Part shown: positions 1 to 7,372 of the stretch, one piece after another
Position numbering within the stretch: position 1 is the first letter of the stretch
Layout: each line of letters begins with the position of its first letter
Source of the DNA: Flavobacteriia bacterium
Lineage (GTDB): Bacteria; Bacteroidota; Bacteroidia; Flavobacteriales_D; Crocinitomicaceae
DNA length: 64,000 nt
Reading direction: 5' to 3'
Assembly (NCBI GenBank): GCA_947462925.1
Contig: CANHQP010000007.1
Span: forward strand, 16,644-80,643
Made by a program: the position numbers and the translations under genes
The notes under the pieces: generated by a model
Told to the model about the DNA's origin: nothing
Databases searched by the model: none
The model's input: only the letters and a program-made list of their open reading frames with translations

Positions 1-222
1 ATTTCTTCATGCAAAACGACCAGCGCACCAGGAAGCAACCTTCCTGCTTCAGTAAAGGAAGCCGAAGAACAGCTTGCAAAACAAAAAAAGGCACAAGCAA
101 AAATCAACAAAAAAGCACAAAAGGCCGCTTACGATCGCTATTGGAGCATGCAAACCAAAGAAGCGAAAAACAGAATCAAAAGAAATAACAAAAGATTGAA
201 AAAAGAAGCGAGAAAAAGATAA
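1..222 (+). CDS. C-terminal part of a small lipoprotein (5' end outside window)
   Basis: An open frame runs from the first base of the window to a TAA at 220-222. It begins Ile-Ser-Ser-Cys, which looks like the end of a lipoprotein signal peptide with the lipidated Cys at the fourth visible residue. The mature part is a Ser/Pro-rich linker, then a very basic Lys/Arg/Gln/Ala-rich helix of about 50 residues. No domain is recognised. The start codon lies upstream of the window. A short, highly charged lipoprotein of this kind would sit on a membrane facing the periplasm; the function is unknown. Confidence 0.6.
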   Translation: MSSCKTTSAPGSNLPASVKEAEEQLAKQKKAQAKINKKAQKAAYDRYWSMQTKEAKNRIKRNNKRLKKEARKR

Positions 223-259
223 TTTTATGGCTTGTTTAGCTCACTCACTTTGAACTCAC

Positions 260-1072
260 ATGGAAATATTTACAGCTTTTGTTGTCCTGATCATCTTCAT
301 ATCAATTATTTATCTTTTCTTTCCGCATATTTTTAGACACGGTCAACAATTTCGAAAATATTGGAGTAAGGGAATTGTCCCTCCCAATCTTTCAAATTCA
401 AATGAAAATATTGTGTTGATCTATATCTCCATGTCAGGACTATTGGTTGGTCAACATCCAGTTGAAGTGCATAAAAAATTGGTATTCCTTTACAAATATT
501 TGCTCGCTGATGAAAATTTAAGTCAAATTGAAGACCGACACAACAGCTTTTTTGCAGAAGTCAGATCATCATTAATTTATGCGCGTGCACATCCAATTCA
601 GTTGGATTCAGTGGCAAATTATCTAAAAAAATTGAATTTAAGTGAAATCCAAAAACTAAATTTCATCCGATTTCTGTCCGATTTTGCGTTTATCGACCAA
701 CAAATTCACCCCTTGGAATTGCTTGTCATTGAATCAATTGCTGAAAAAATTGGACTCGACAAAGCCTTAGTCGAACAAGTAATCAAACCAATGATTGAAA
801 TGCAAGAGCGACGCGCTCGACAAGAACAAGAATCATGGAAAAATAGAACCACGAGTAATTATTCAAGTTCAAATTACAAAGTAAAACATTGCGGTGTATT
901 GGGAATTTCAGTCAATGCTGATTTGAAGGAAATCAAGAAAGCATACCGGAAATTAGCGATGGAACATCATCCTGATAAATTCATCAATGCTGAAGACAGT
1001 ATTTATCAAGCAGCGCAACAAAAATTCATTGAAATTCAGACAGCTTACGAATATTTGGAAAAGCTATTTTGA
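260..1072 (+). CDS. Membrane-anchored J-domain protein with TerB-like region (DjlA type)
   Basis: The 270-residue protein has an N-terminal membrane helix (about 5-23), an all-helical TerB-like middle region (about 60-180), a Gln/Arg/Ser-rich linker and a C-terminal J domain (about 208-270). The J domain carries the diagnostic HPD motif at 237-239 inside MEHHPDKF, preceded by the basic helix KKAYRKLA. This order matches the DjlA family of membrane-bound DnaK co-chaperones: the J domain stimulates DnaK ATPase from the cytoplasmic face. It converges with engB, only nine bases separating the two stop codons, so there is no room for a terminator. The chaperone assignment is firm; equivalence to E. 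coli DjlA is inferred from architecture. Confidence 0.85.
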   Translation: MEIFTAFVVLIIFISIIYLFFPHIFRHGQQFRKYWSKGIVPPNLSNSNENIVLIYISMSGLLVGQHPVEVHKKLVFLYKYLLADENLSQIEDRHNSFFAEVRSSLIYARAHPIQLDSVANYLKKLNLSEIQKLNFIRFLSDFAFIDQQIHPLELLVIESIAEKIGLDKALVEQVIKPMIEMQERRARQEQESWKNRTTSNYSSSNYKVKHCGVLGISVNADLKEIKKAYRKLAMEHHPDKFINAEDSIYQAAQQKFIEIQTAYEYLEKLF

Positions 1073-1081
1073 TGTTGTGAA

Positions 1082-1690
1082 TTACTTCGATTCTTTCAAT
1101 GATTTCAAAATCTCATCGATGTAATTCAATAACTTTTCTTGACCAAATTTGGATTCACTTGACGTGGTAAAAACTGGTGGCAAATCATCCCAATATTTAA
1201 GCATTTCTCTTTTGTAAGCAGCCAAATTCTTTTGCAAAGCGGAAGACGAAAGTTTGTCGATTTTAGTGAAAACCATCGAAAATGGTAATCCTTTTTCACC
1301 GCACCAATTCATGAATTCTATGTCAATTTGTTGTGGTTCAAGGCGGGAATCGATCAATACAAAAATATTCATCAAAGGCTGGCGCTGCGTCAAGTATTCA
1401 GAAATAAATTTTTCCCATTTCAATCGAGCCACTTTAGAAGCTTTCGCAAAACCATAACCCGGCAAATCGACCAAATACCAATCTTTGTTGATTTCAAAGT
1501 GATTAATCAATTGTGTTTTTCCAGGCGTAGAAGACGTTTTTGCCAACTTTTTTTGGTTCGTCAACATGTTAATCAAAGACGATTTTCCAACATTCGAGCG
1601 ACCAATAAAAGCAAATTCTGGTTTTCCATCAGTAGGACAAAGTTTGTGGTCACTGTTACTTACAACAAATGTTGCGGATTTGATATTCAT
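1082..1690 (-). CDS. engB: Ribosome biogenesis GTPase EngB/YsxC
   Basis: This 202-residue TrmE-Era-EngA-EngB-Septin family GTPase has G1 GRSNVGKSS at 30-38, G3 DLPGYG at 75-80, G4 TKID at 142-145 and a G5 TSS near 176. Length and motif spacing match EngB (YihA/YsxC), which acts in assembly of the 50S ribosomal subunit. The ATG at 1690 is preceded by a clear Bacteroidota promoter (1705-1734), so the gene is probably transcribed alone with a very short leader. Confidence 0.96.
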   Translation of the reverse strand: MNIKSATFVVSNSDHKLCPTDGKPEFAFIGRSNVGKSSLINMLTNQKKLAKTSSTPGKTQLINHFEINKDWYLVDLPGYGFAKASKVARLKWEKFISEYLTQRQPLMNIFVLIDSRLEPQQIDIEFMNWCGEKGLPFSMVFTKIDKLSSSALQKNLAAYKREMLKYWDDLPPVFTTSSESKFGQEKLLNYIDEILKSLKESK

Positions 1691-1704
1691 GGTAAAATTT
1701 TTGG

Positions 1705-1734
1705 CAAAGGTACGTATAAACTTTGTTGTTACAA
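1705..1734 (-). promoter_or_regulatory. Promoter of engB
   Basis: On the minus strand there is a -33 TTG (1732-1734), a 19-bp spacer and a -7 element TACCTTTG (1705-1712), an exact fit to the Bacteroidota consensus TTG-N19-TAnnTTTG. The start site should lie about 5-8 bases further on, roughly ten bases before the engB ATG. Confidence 0.75.
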
Positions 1735-2123
1735 GTAGCTCGATTTTGCAATCATTATTGAAAGTCCTTACTATCCGACAAATAAATGATTTCTTAAACT
1801 GTCAAAGAATCTGATTGGTTAAAATGACTTCTGCGGAAATCTAAATGGATTATTGACACTGTCTGGCCTTGGAAGAAAGGTTTTTAAAGGTGCACTGAAA
1901 ATGTAGACTTTTGGAGGAAGCTACGCAACGCTAGTGAAGTAGATCACCGACACTTCCGAAGGATGCAGCGAAGCTAAAATCACGTTTTCAGAAGCTTTTA
2001 AAATAAAGCGCACAAGGCAAAAATTTGCTTTCGTGCGAAAATTTGCGCTTTAACTTGATGACTCAGCCTTGATTTTTGGGTTCGTTTTGATCAAGCAAAA
2101 GGAACAAAAGATAATTTGAAACG
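1735..2123. other. Intergenic region with stem-loop repeats, no gene
   Basis: About 390 bases between the engB promoter and the terC stop codon hold no convincing gene. The left half looks unstructured. The right part holds an inverted repeat with 8-bp arms (2005-2012 AAAGCGCA and 2044-2051 TGCGCTTT). A second stem (2080-2089 and 2096-2105, one mismatch) sits just 3' of terC on the minus strand. It may act as a terminator for terC although it lacks a U-run. The composition resembles an intergenic repeat element more than decayed coding sequence. Confidence 0.45.
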
Positions 2124-3125
2124 CTACTCCCCTTCCTTCTCTGGAAAAATCAACGAAACCACAACTGAAAGCAGCAAAACACCGGCAACCACAATCAACG
2201 AATGCGCTGAACTGATATGGAAGAAAGGCGAAATCACCATTTTTAATCCGATGAATGACAAAATAATCGCCAAACCGTATTGCAATTTGCTGAACATGTG
2301 GATGAAATTCGCCAAGATAAAATACAAAGAACGCAATCCCAAAATGGCGAAAATATTGGAGGTATAAAGAATAAACGGATCATCAGGTGCGATGGCAAAA
2401 ATCGCTGGAATGGAATCTACGGCGAAAAGCAAATCTGTGAACTCAATCACACCAATCACGACCAACATTGGCGTGGCAACTTTCAATCCATTTTCGATGG
2501 TGAAAAACCGATCGCCATCATAGTTCTTACTCACTTTAAAAAAGCGGTAAATGAATTTTGCGCCAGCACTTTTGGTGAAATCTTTTTCCTCATCAGAATC
2601 CTCGTGGGCAAACCAAGATTTTATTCCTGCATAAATCAAAAACAAACCGAACAAAGTCAACACCACATTTACCTTGTGGAACAAAATGCCAAACAAATTG
2701 AAATCAGGTAAATAAGTCAATTTTATCAAGCCGATGCCTGCAAAAATGAAGAAAGCGCGCAAAATCAACGCACCGATAATTCCCCAAAAAAGGACTTTGT
2801 GTTGGTTTTCTTTCGGCACTTGAAAAAAGCCAAAAACGAGGATAAAAACAAACAAATTATCAACTGAAAGTGATTTTTCTATCCAATAAGCAGATTGAAA
2901 TTGCGAGAATTTTTCTAGGCCTACATTTACCCCATTTTCATAGCCAAAACTGAAGTAAATCACTGCACTGAAAGCCATCGATAATCCAATCCAAACCAGC
3001 GACCAAATGACCGCTTCTTTGTTGGTAATGACATGCCCTTTTTTGTTGAAAATCCCCAAATCGAGCAACAACATTACTACTACAACAATTGAAAAACCAG
3101 CAATTAATAAAGGATGATCGAGCAT
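2124..3125 (-). CDS. TerC/Alx-family integral membrane protein, probable Mn2+ exporter
   Basis: The 333-residue protein has about nine predicted membrane helices and the TerC-family acidic intramembrane motifs: LLLDLGIF (about 20-27), DNLFVF (about 89-94) and DLLFAVDSIPA (about 231-241). E. coli Alx and B. subtilis YkoY/MeeF of this family export manganese, in the latter to metallate secreted proteins. The substrate here is inferred from the family. The upstream 370-base region, shared with mraZ, shows no yybP-ykoY-type riboswitch that I can recognise. The gene is monocistronic and divergent from the dcw cluster. Confidence 0.88.
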   Translation of the reverse strand: MLDHPLLIAGFSIVVVVMLLLDLGIFNKKGHVITNKEAVIWSLVWIGLSMAFSAVIYFSFGYENGVNVGLEKFSQFQSAYWIEKSLSVDNLFVFILVFGFFQVPKENQHKVLFWGIIGALILRAFFIFAGIGLIKLTYLPDFNLFGILFHKVNVVLTLFGLFLIYAGIKSWFAHEDSDEEKDFTKSAGAKFIYRFFKVSKNYDGDRFFTIENGLKVATPMLVVIGVIEFTDLLFAVDSIPAIFAIAPDDPFILYTSNIFAILGLRSLYFILANFIHMFSKLQYGLAIILSFIGLKMVISPFFHISSAHSLIVVAGVLLLSVVVSLIFPEKEGE

Positions 3126-3328
3126 GTTGAATTTTGTTTTCGTTTTTGAAATTCCTATCTGGAACTTTTGAATTTGGGTGTAAAATTAAGGGTTTTGGAG
3201 GGAAATAGCAAAATTCAATTTTACCTCTATGATTTGAAACAACTTTTTCAAAAATCCAATAAATAAATTTTCAACGGTACACTTATTAACATTGACTCTA
3301 AAAATTATCCACATCAAAACATTTTCTA

Positions 3329-3342
3329 CCACTTTTTACCAC
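3329..3342 (-). promoter_or_regulatory. MraZ-type operator box, inverted copy
   Basis: The minus strand reads GTGGTAAAAAGTGG: two GTGG half-sites with a 10-bp period, the spacing seen in MraZ operators (short G-rich repeats each separated by about five bases). The same 14-mer recurs in direct orientation at 3449-3462. Binding by MraZ is inferred from spacing and position. Confidence 0.6.
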
Positions 3343-3448
3343 AAGTATATTTTTAAGACTAAATTCAATAAAATCAATACTTTTTCAAACATTCATGTAA
3401 CCTTATTGAACCAAATACAGTAAGAAGTTATCAACATAGTAATCATTG

Positions 3449-3462
3449 GTGGTAAAAAGTGG
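3449..3462 (+). promoter_or_regulatory. MraZ-type operator box, direct copy
   Basis: The 14-mer GTGGTAAAAAGTGG lies 35 bases before the mraZ ATG, with two GTGG half-sites at a 10-bp period. It is identical to the inverted copy at 3329-3342. The likely ligand is MraZ itself, giving autoregulation of the cluster. The site overlaps an in-frame GTG at 3459, an argument against that codon being the mraZ start. Confidence 0.65.
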
Positions 3463-3497
3463 AAGTTTTCTCCTTATTTTTACCCATTATTACCGTT

Positions 3498-3956
3498 ATG
3501 GCAGGTTTAGTAGGAGAATATGAAGTAAAGTTAGACGTCAAAGGACGTTTCTTGTTTCCATCAAGTTTGAGGAAACAGCTTTCTCCTGCTGCCCAAGAAA
3601 ATTTCATGCTCAACAAAGGCTTTGAAGACTGTTTGACACTTTATCCTATGAATGAATGGGAGAAATTGAGTGAAAAATTGTCTAAAATGAATTTGTTCAA
3701 GCCCAAAAACAGAATGTTCTACCGTTTGTTCCACCAAGGAGCAAAAGCATTGGCACTTGACAGCGCTGGCAGAATATTGATTCCTGTGACACACATGGAA
3801 CGCGTTGGATTGAACAAAGACGTGATGCTCATCGCCTACAATGACCGCATTGAAATTTGGGATAAAACCAAATACTTCGAATTGATCGAAGGAAACATGA
3901 CGGACTTCGCTGATTTGGCGGATGAAGTAATGGGTGATTTAGGAAATGACGAATAA
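3498..3956 (+). CDS. mraZ: Transcriptional regulator MraZ
   Basis: MraZ is a nucleoid-associated regulator of the dcw cluster that forms ring-shaped oligomers of AbrB-like double domains. Both repeats are visible: DVKGRFLFPSSLR near residue 14 and LDSAGRILIPVTHMER near residue 87. I place the start at ATG 3498 (152 residues, MAGLVGEYEVKLDVKG), because family members begin with the GEYE strand. The in-frame GTG at 3459 would add a hydrophobic 13-residue extension and lies inside the operator. The stop overlaps the rsmH start by 11 bases, indicating translational coupling. Confidence 0.93.
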   Translation: MAGLVGEYEVKLDVKGRFLFPSSLRKQLSPAAQENFMLNKGFEDCLTLYPMNEWEKLSEKLSKMNLFKPKNRMFYRLFHQGAKALALDSAGRILIPVTHMERVGLNKDVMLIAYNDRIEIWDKTKYFELIEGNMTDFADLADEVMGDLGNDE

Positions 3957-4866
3957 CGAAGAAACATACCACGTTCCTGTAATGTTGCAGCCTTGTTTGG
4001 ATGGATTAAATATTCGTCCCGATGGAACATATATTGACGTCACTTTCGGTGGCGGAGGACATTCACGCGAAATTTTCAAACAACTTTCTCCAGCAGGAAA
4101 ACTGATTGTTTTTGACCAAGATCCAGACGCGTTAGCCAATGCGTGGGAAGCGCCCAATTTTCATTTTATCGCAGCCAATTTTTCTTTTTTGAAGAATCAC
4201 TTGCGCATGATGAAAATCGACAAAGTGGACGGAATTTTGGCTGATTTAGGCGTTTCTTCTCATCAATTTGATGCTGGAAACCGCGGTTTTTCGATTCGCA
4301 GCAACGATCCTTTGGATATGCGCATGAATCAGAAAGGTGAATTTTCTGCTTTCAACGTGGTGAACGAATACGAAGAAGAAGACCTCATCAAAATCTTAAG
4401 AAAATACGGCGAATTGACTTCTCCTGGAAAAATTGCAGGCACCATTTGCAGAGGAAGACAAAAAGCGCCTATTCAAACAACGGGTGAATTGATGGATGTT
4501 TTGTTTCCAATCGCACCCAAATTCAAAGACCACAAATTTTTCGCGCAAGTTTTTCAAGCCTTGAGAATTGAAGTTAACAATGAAATGGACGTATTGGAAA
4601 AATTTCTGATTCAATGTCCAGACGTGCTTGTTCCTGGCGGAAGATTGGTGGTAATGTCGTATCATTCTTTGGAAGATCGTTTGGTGAAAAACTTCATGAA
4701 AAGAGGTCATTTAGACGGTTCGATTGAGAAAGATTTCTTTGGAAATGTCTTGAAACCATTGACAGAAATCACCAGAAAGCCAATTGTGCCAACAGAAGAA
4801 GAAATTTCTTTGAATTCGAGGGCAAGAAGTGCAAAACTCAGAATAGCAGAACGCAATCATGAATGA
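3946..4866 (+). CDS. rsmH: 16S rRNA (cytosine-1402-N4)-methyltransferase RsmH (MraW)
   Basis: This 306-residue SAM-dependent enzyme methylates N4 of C1402 in the 16S rRNA decoding centre. It shows the SAM-binding loop DVTFGGGGHS at 31-40, LADLGVSSHQFD near 98-109 and the C-terminal signature MSYHSLEDRLVKNF near 232-245. It overlaps mraZ upstream and ftsL downstream (8 bases), the usual start of a dcw cluster. Confidence 0.97.
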   Translation: MTNNEETYHVPVMLQPCLDGLNIRPDGTYIDVTFGGGGHSREIFKQLSPAGKLIVFDQDPDALANAWEAPNFHFIAANFSFLKNHLRMMKIDKVDGILADLGVSSHQFDAGNRGFSIRSNDPLDMRMNQKGEFSAFNVVNEYEEEDLIKILRKYGELTSPGKIAGTICRGRQKAPIQTTGELMDVLFPIAPKFKDHKFFAQVFQALRIEVNNEMDVLEKFLIQCPDVLVPGGRLVVMSYHSLEDRLVKNFMKRGHLDGSIEKDFFGNVLKPLTEITRKPIVPTEEEISLNSRARSAKLRIAERNHE

Positions 4867-5260
4867 ATTCATTGACAAAGAGGAAGCTGCTGAGAAAGAA
4901 AAAGTAAAATCAAAGCAAGCTAAAAAAGCAGAAAAACGCGCAAAACCAAATGCGTTTGTTCAAATTTTGAACGGAGAATTTTTAATTAAAGACTTTGTAA
5001 TCAATAATTTGGGATTTGTTTTTTTCTTGATTTTGATAATGCTTTTATTGGTTGGAAAAGGCTATCATGACCGACAATTGACCAAAGACATCGAAACGGC
5101 ACAAAAAAAATTAGATGCTACCACAGCTGAATATGTGGAAGCCAAAGCAAAATTAGAAGAGGAAACAAAAAGAAGTGAATTGGTAGACAAACTTGGTCCA
5201 CGTGGATTGAAAGAAACTACGAATCCAGCGAAAGTAATAAGAGTTAAAAAAGAGGATTAA
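4859..5260 (+). CDS. ftsL: FtsL-like divisome protein
   Basis: This 133-residue bitopic protein has a Lys/Glu-rich cytoplasmic N terminus (about 1-45), one membrane helix (about 50-67) and a periplasmic coiled coil (about 70-115). It has the topology, size and location (between rsmH and ftsI) of FtsL, which with its partners scaffolds and activates FtsW-FtsI at the septum. Primary sequence is poorly conserved in this family, so the call rests on topology and synteny. It is coupled to rsmH by an 8-base overlap and lies three bases before ftsI. Confidence 0.85.
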   Translation: MNEFIDKEEAAEKEKVKSKQAKKAEKRAKPNAFVQILNGEFLIKDFVINNLGFVFFLILIMLLLVGKGYHDRQLTKDIETAQKKLDATTAEYVEAKAKLEEETKRSELVDKLGPRGLKETTNPAKVIRVKKED

Positions 5261-5263
5261 AAA

Positions 5264-7372
5264 ATGGATGAAAAGAAAGGCATATTGTGGAGGGCATACC
5301 TGGTTTATTTCGGGTTTGTTGTTGCGATGATTGTCGTTGTTTTCAAGACAATTTCTATACAATCAGAAGGTGTTACCAATGTTTTTGAAACGCCTGTTGA
5401 AAAAATTCCCACTCGAATTGTCAAAAGATCACCAAGATTGGGAGAAATTTTGGATGCAAACAGAACACCTTTGGTTACTTCAGTTTCCAAATTTGACATT
5501 TATATGGACCCAATGGTTCCAAGTCAAGAGAATTTTGACAAATACGTTTCTGACTTGAGCCGTGGACTTTCGAAACTTTTTCCTGACATGAGTGCGAGAG
5601 AATATGAATCGCACATACGCCGTGGAAGAGCTGTGAAATCTCGTTACTTATTGATTAAAAAGAAAGTGACCAACGCGGAAAGAAGGTTAATCAACGAATT
5701 GCCGCTCTTCAATTTGGGAAGATACAAAGGTGGAATCATTGACAGCGACGAAACCATAATCAGAAAAAGACCACATGGCGAAATGATGCGCAGAACCTTA
5801 GGTTATTACCAAGCGCCAACTAAAAACGGCAAGGAATTGCGTGTAGGTATCGAAGGAGCTTTCCACAACTATTTGGAAGGTGAAGCTGGTGAAGAAGTAG
5901 AGCAAAGAATTTCTACTGGATGGAAAAAAACAGGACAAGTAGTGAAAGACGCTGTGGAAGGTGCAGATGTAATCACTTCAATCGACAAAGAAATTCAAGA
6001 AGTGGCGCACACTGAATTGCAACGACAAATGAAAACCAACAACGCAACGAGTGGTTCTGTCATTGTAATGGACGTAAAAACTGGATTTGTTAAAGCCATT
6101 GTGAATCTCACTAAAGCTGACGACGGAGAATACTATGAATTGTACAATCACGCCATTGGAACAAAAGAAGTACCTGGGTCAACTTTCAAATTGGTTTCCT
6201 TGATGGCCGCTTTGGAAGATGGATTGATTAAAATTACAGACACTGTAGTTGCACAACCAAAATACACTTACTATGGTATTCCTTTGACAGAAGCTCATGG
6301 GGCTAATTATGGGCGTATTACTATCAAACAGGCATTTGAAAAGTCTTCCAATGTAATTTCAAAAGTAATTTTCAGAGCTTACAGAGACGAACCACAAGCT
6401 TTCATAGATCGTTTAAAATCATTTGGAATTGACCAACCGTTAGGCTTGGATATCGAAGGTGAAGCAAAACCAACTTTATATGAACCAGGTTCACAAAATT
6501 GGTGGGGAGGATCTATCGCATGGATGGCTGTTGGATATGAAGTGCAACAAACACCGATGCAAACATTGGCAATTTACAATGCAGTAGCAAACAATGGGAA
6601 ATTTGTTAAACCACAATTTGTAAAAGAAATAAGACGCGGGACTGAAGTTGTAAAACAATTTTATCCTGTGGTGATCAAAGAAAAAATCTGTTCTGATCAG
6701 ACTTTACGCATTTTAAAAGATTGTTTGGAAGGTGTAATGAAACAGGGAACGGGGAAAAATTTGACATCTTCTTATTTCAATATTGCAGGAAAAACCGGTA
6801 CAGCAAGAATCTTGAATGAAAACGGTAGAGGCTACGGAAAAGAAGGGGAAGAAAGATATTTGGCTTCTTTCGTTGGTTACTTCCCTGTGAAAAATCCAAT
6901 TTATTCGTGTATCGTTTCGGTGAATGCAATAGGAGACAACATTTACGGTTCAACTGTTTCTGGAAAAGTTTTCTCGGCCATTGCTAATAAAGTCTATGCA
7001 ACCAGCTTGAAATATCACCGCGCGATTAACGAAGCGAATCGAAGAATATACACTGTACCAGTTTCAAAAAATGGTAATTTCTATGATTTGAAAATCATCT
7101 TGAAAAAATTGAACATTCCATATACGCAGAATGAACAAAATGAATGGGTAATCACCAAAGCAGAAGGCAATAAAATTGAATTTTTCAAAAGAGTAATCGG
7201 TAAAAACACAATTCCAAATGTAGTTGGAATGTCTGCCAAAGATGCTGTTTACTTGATAGAAAAAACAGGCATGCACGTGGTTTTACGAGGTGTTGGATCA
7301 GTAACAAAACAAACCGTTCCACCAGGATCAGAAGCTTACAAGGGTGGTTTGGTTGAATTAATTTTAGAATGA
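5264..7372 (+). CDS. ftsI: Penicillin-binding protein FtsI (PBP3-type transpeptidase) with C-terminal PASTA domain
   Basis: This 702-residue septal peptidoglycan transpeptidase partners with FtsW. It has an N-terminal membrane anchor (about 11-29), a PBP dimerisation region (about 50-230) and a transpeptidase domain with SxxK STFK (306-309, catalytic Ser306), SxN SSN (361-363) and KTGT (510-513). A single PASTA domain follows at about 645-702 (IPNVVGMSAKDAVYLIEKTG). A C-terminal PASTA domain is usual for Bacteroidota and Gram-positive FtsI relatives but absent from E. coli FtsI. It lies three bases after ftsL and overlaps murE by four. Confidence 0.97.
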   Translation: MDEKKGILWRAYLVYFGFVVAMIVVVFKTISIQSEGVTNVFETPVEKIPTRIVKRSPRLGEILDANRTPLVTSVSKFDIYMDPMVPSQENFDKYVSDLSRGLSKLFPDMSAREYESHIRRGRAVKSRYLLIKKKVTNAERRLINELPLFNLGRYKGGIIDSDETIIRKRPHGEMMRRTLGYYQAPTKNGKELRVGIEGAFHNYLEGEAGEEVEQRISTGWKKTGQVVKDAVEGADVITSIDKEIQEVAHTELQRQMKTNNATSGSVIVMDVKTGFVKAIVNLTKADDGEYYELYNHAIGTKEVPGSTFKLVSLMAALEDGLIKITDTVVAQPKYTYYGIPLTEAHGANYGRITIKQAFEKSSNVISKVIFRAYRDEPQAFIDRLKSFGIDQPLGLDIEGEAKPTLYEPGSQNWWGGSIAWMAVGYEVQQTPMQTLAIYNAVANNGKFVKPQFVKEIRRGTEVVKQFYPVVIKEKICSDQTLRILKDCLEGVMKQGTGKNLTSSYFNIAGKTGTARILNENGRGYGKEGEERYLASFVGYFPVKNPIYSCIVSVNAIGDNIYGSTVSGKVFSAIANKVYATSLKYHRAINEANRRIYTVPVSKNGNFYDLKIILKKLNIPYTQNEQNEWVITKAEGNKIEFFKRVIGKNTIPNVVGMSAKDAVYLIEKTGMHVVLRGVGSVTKQTVPPGSEAYKGGLVELILE

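Larger units (their letters stand above)
3126..3497. promoter_or_regulatory. Divergent control region terC / mraZ (dcw cluster)
   Basis: This very AT-rich 372-base spacer holds the control sequences of the dcw cluster. Two copies of the 14-mer GTGGTAAAAAGTGG occur, one inverted (3329-3342) and one direct (3449-3462). There is a perfect DnaA-box consensus TTATCCACA (3305-3313), a one-mismatch box TTATCAACA (3428-3436) and a weaker TTATTAACA (3283-3291). I found no exact TAnnTTTG promoter, so the dcw start site cannot be placed. Confidence 0.6.

Noticed and set aside
3126..3200. Manganese (yybP-ykoY) riboswitch ahead of terC
   Set aside because: No matching paired elements or conserved loops recognised in the short leader.
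3126..3497. Replication origin in the AT-rich, DnaA-box-containing region
   Set aside because: Only one perfect box, no dnaA, dnaN or gidA genes nearby, and the highly expressed rpo/rpl array is oriented against replication from here.
3459..3497. GTG start for mraZ at 3459
   Set aside because: It lies inside the operator box and adds a hydrophobic extension not seen in the family; ATG 3498 gives the normal N terminus.
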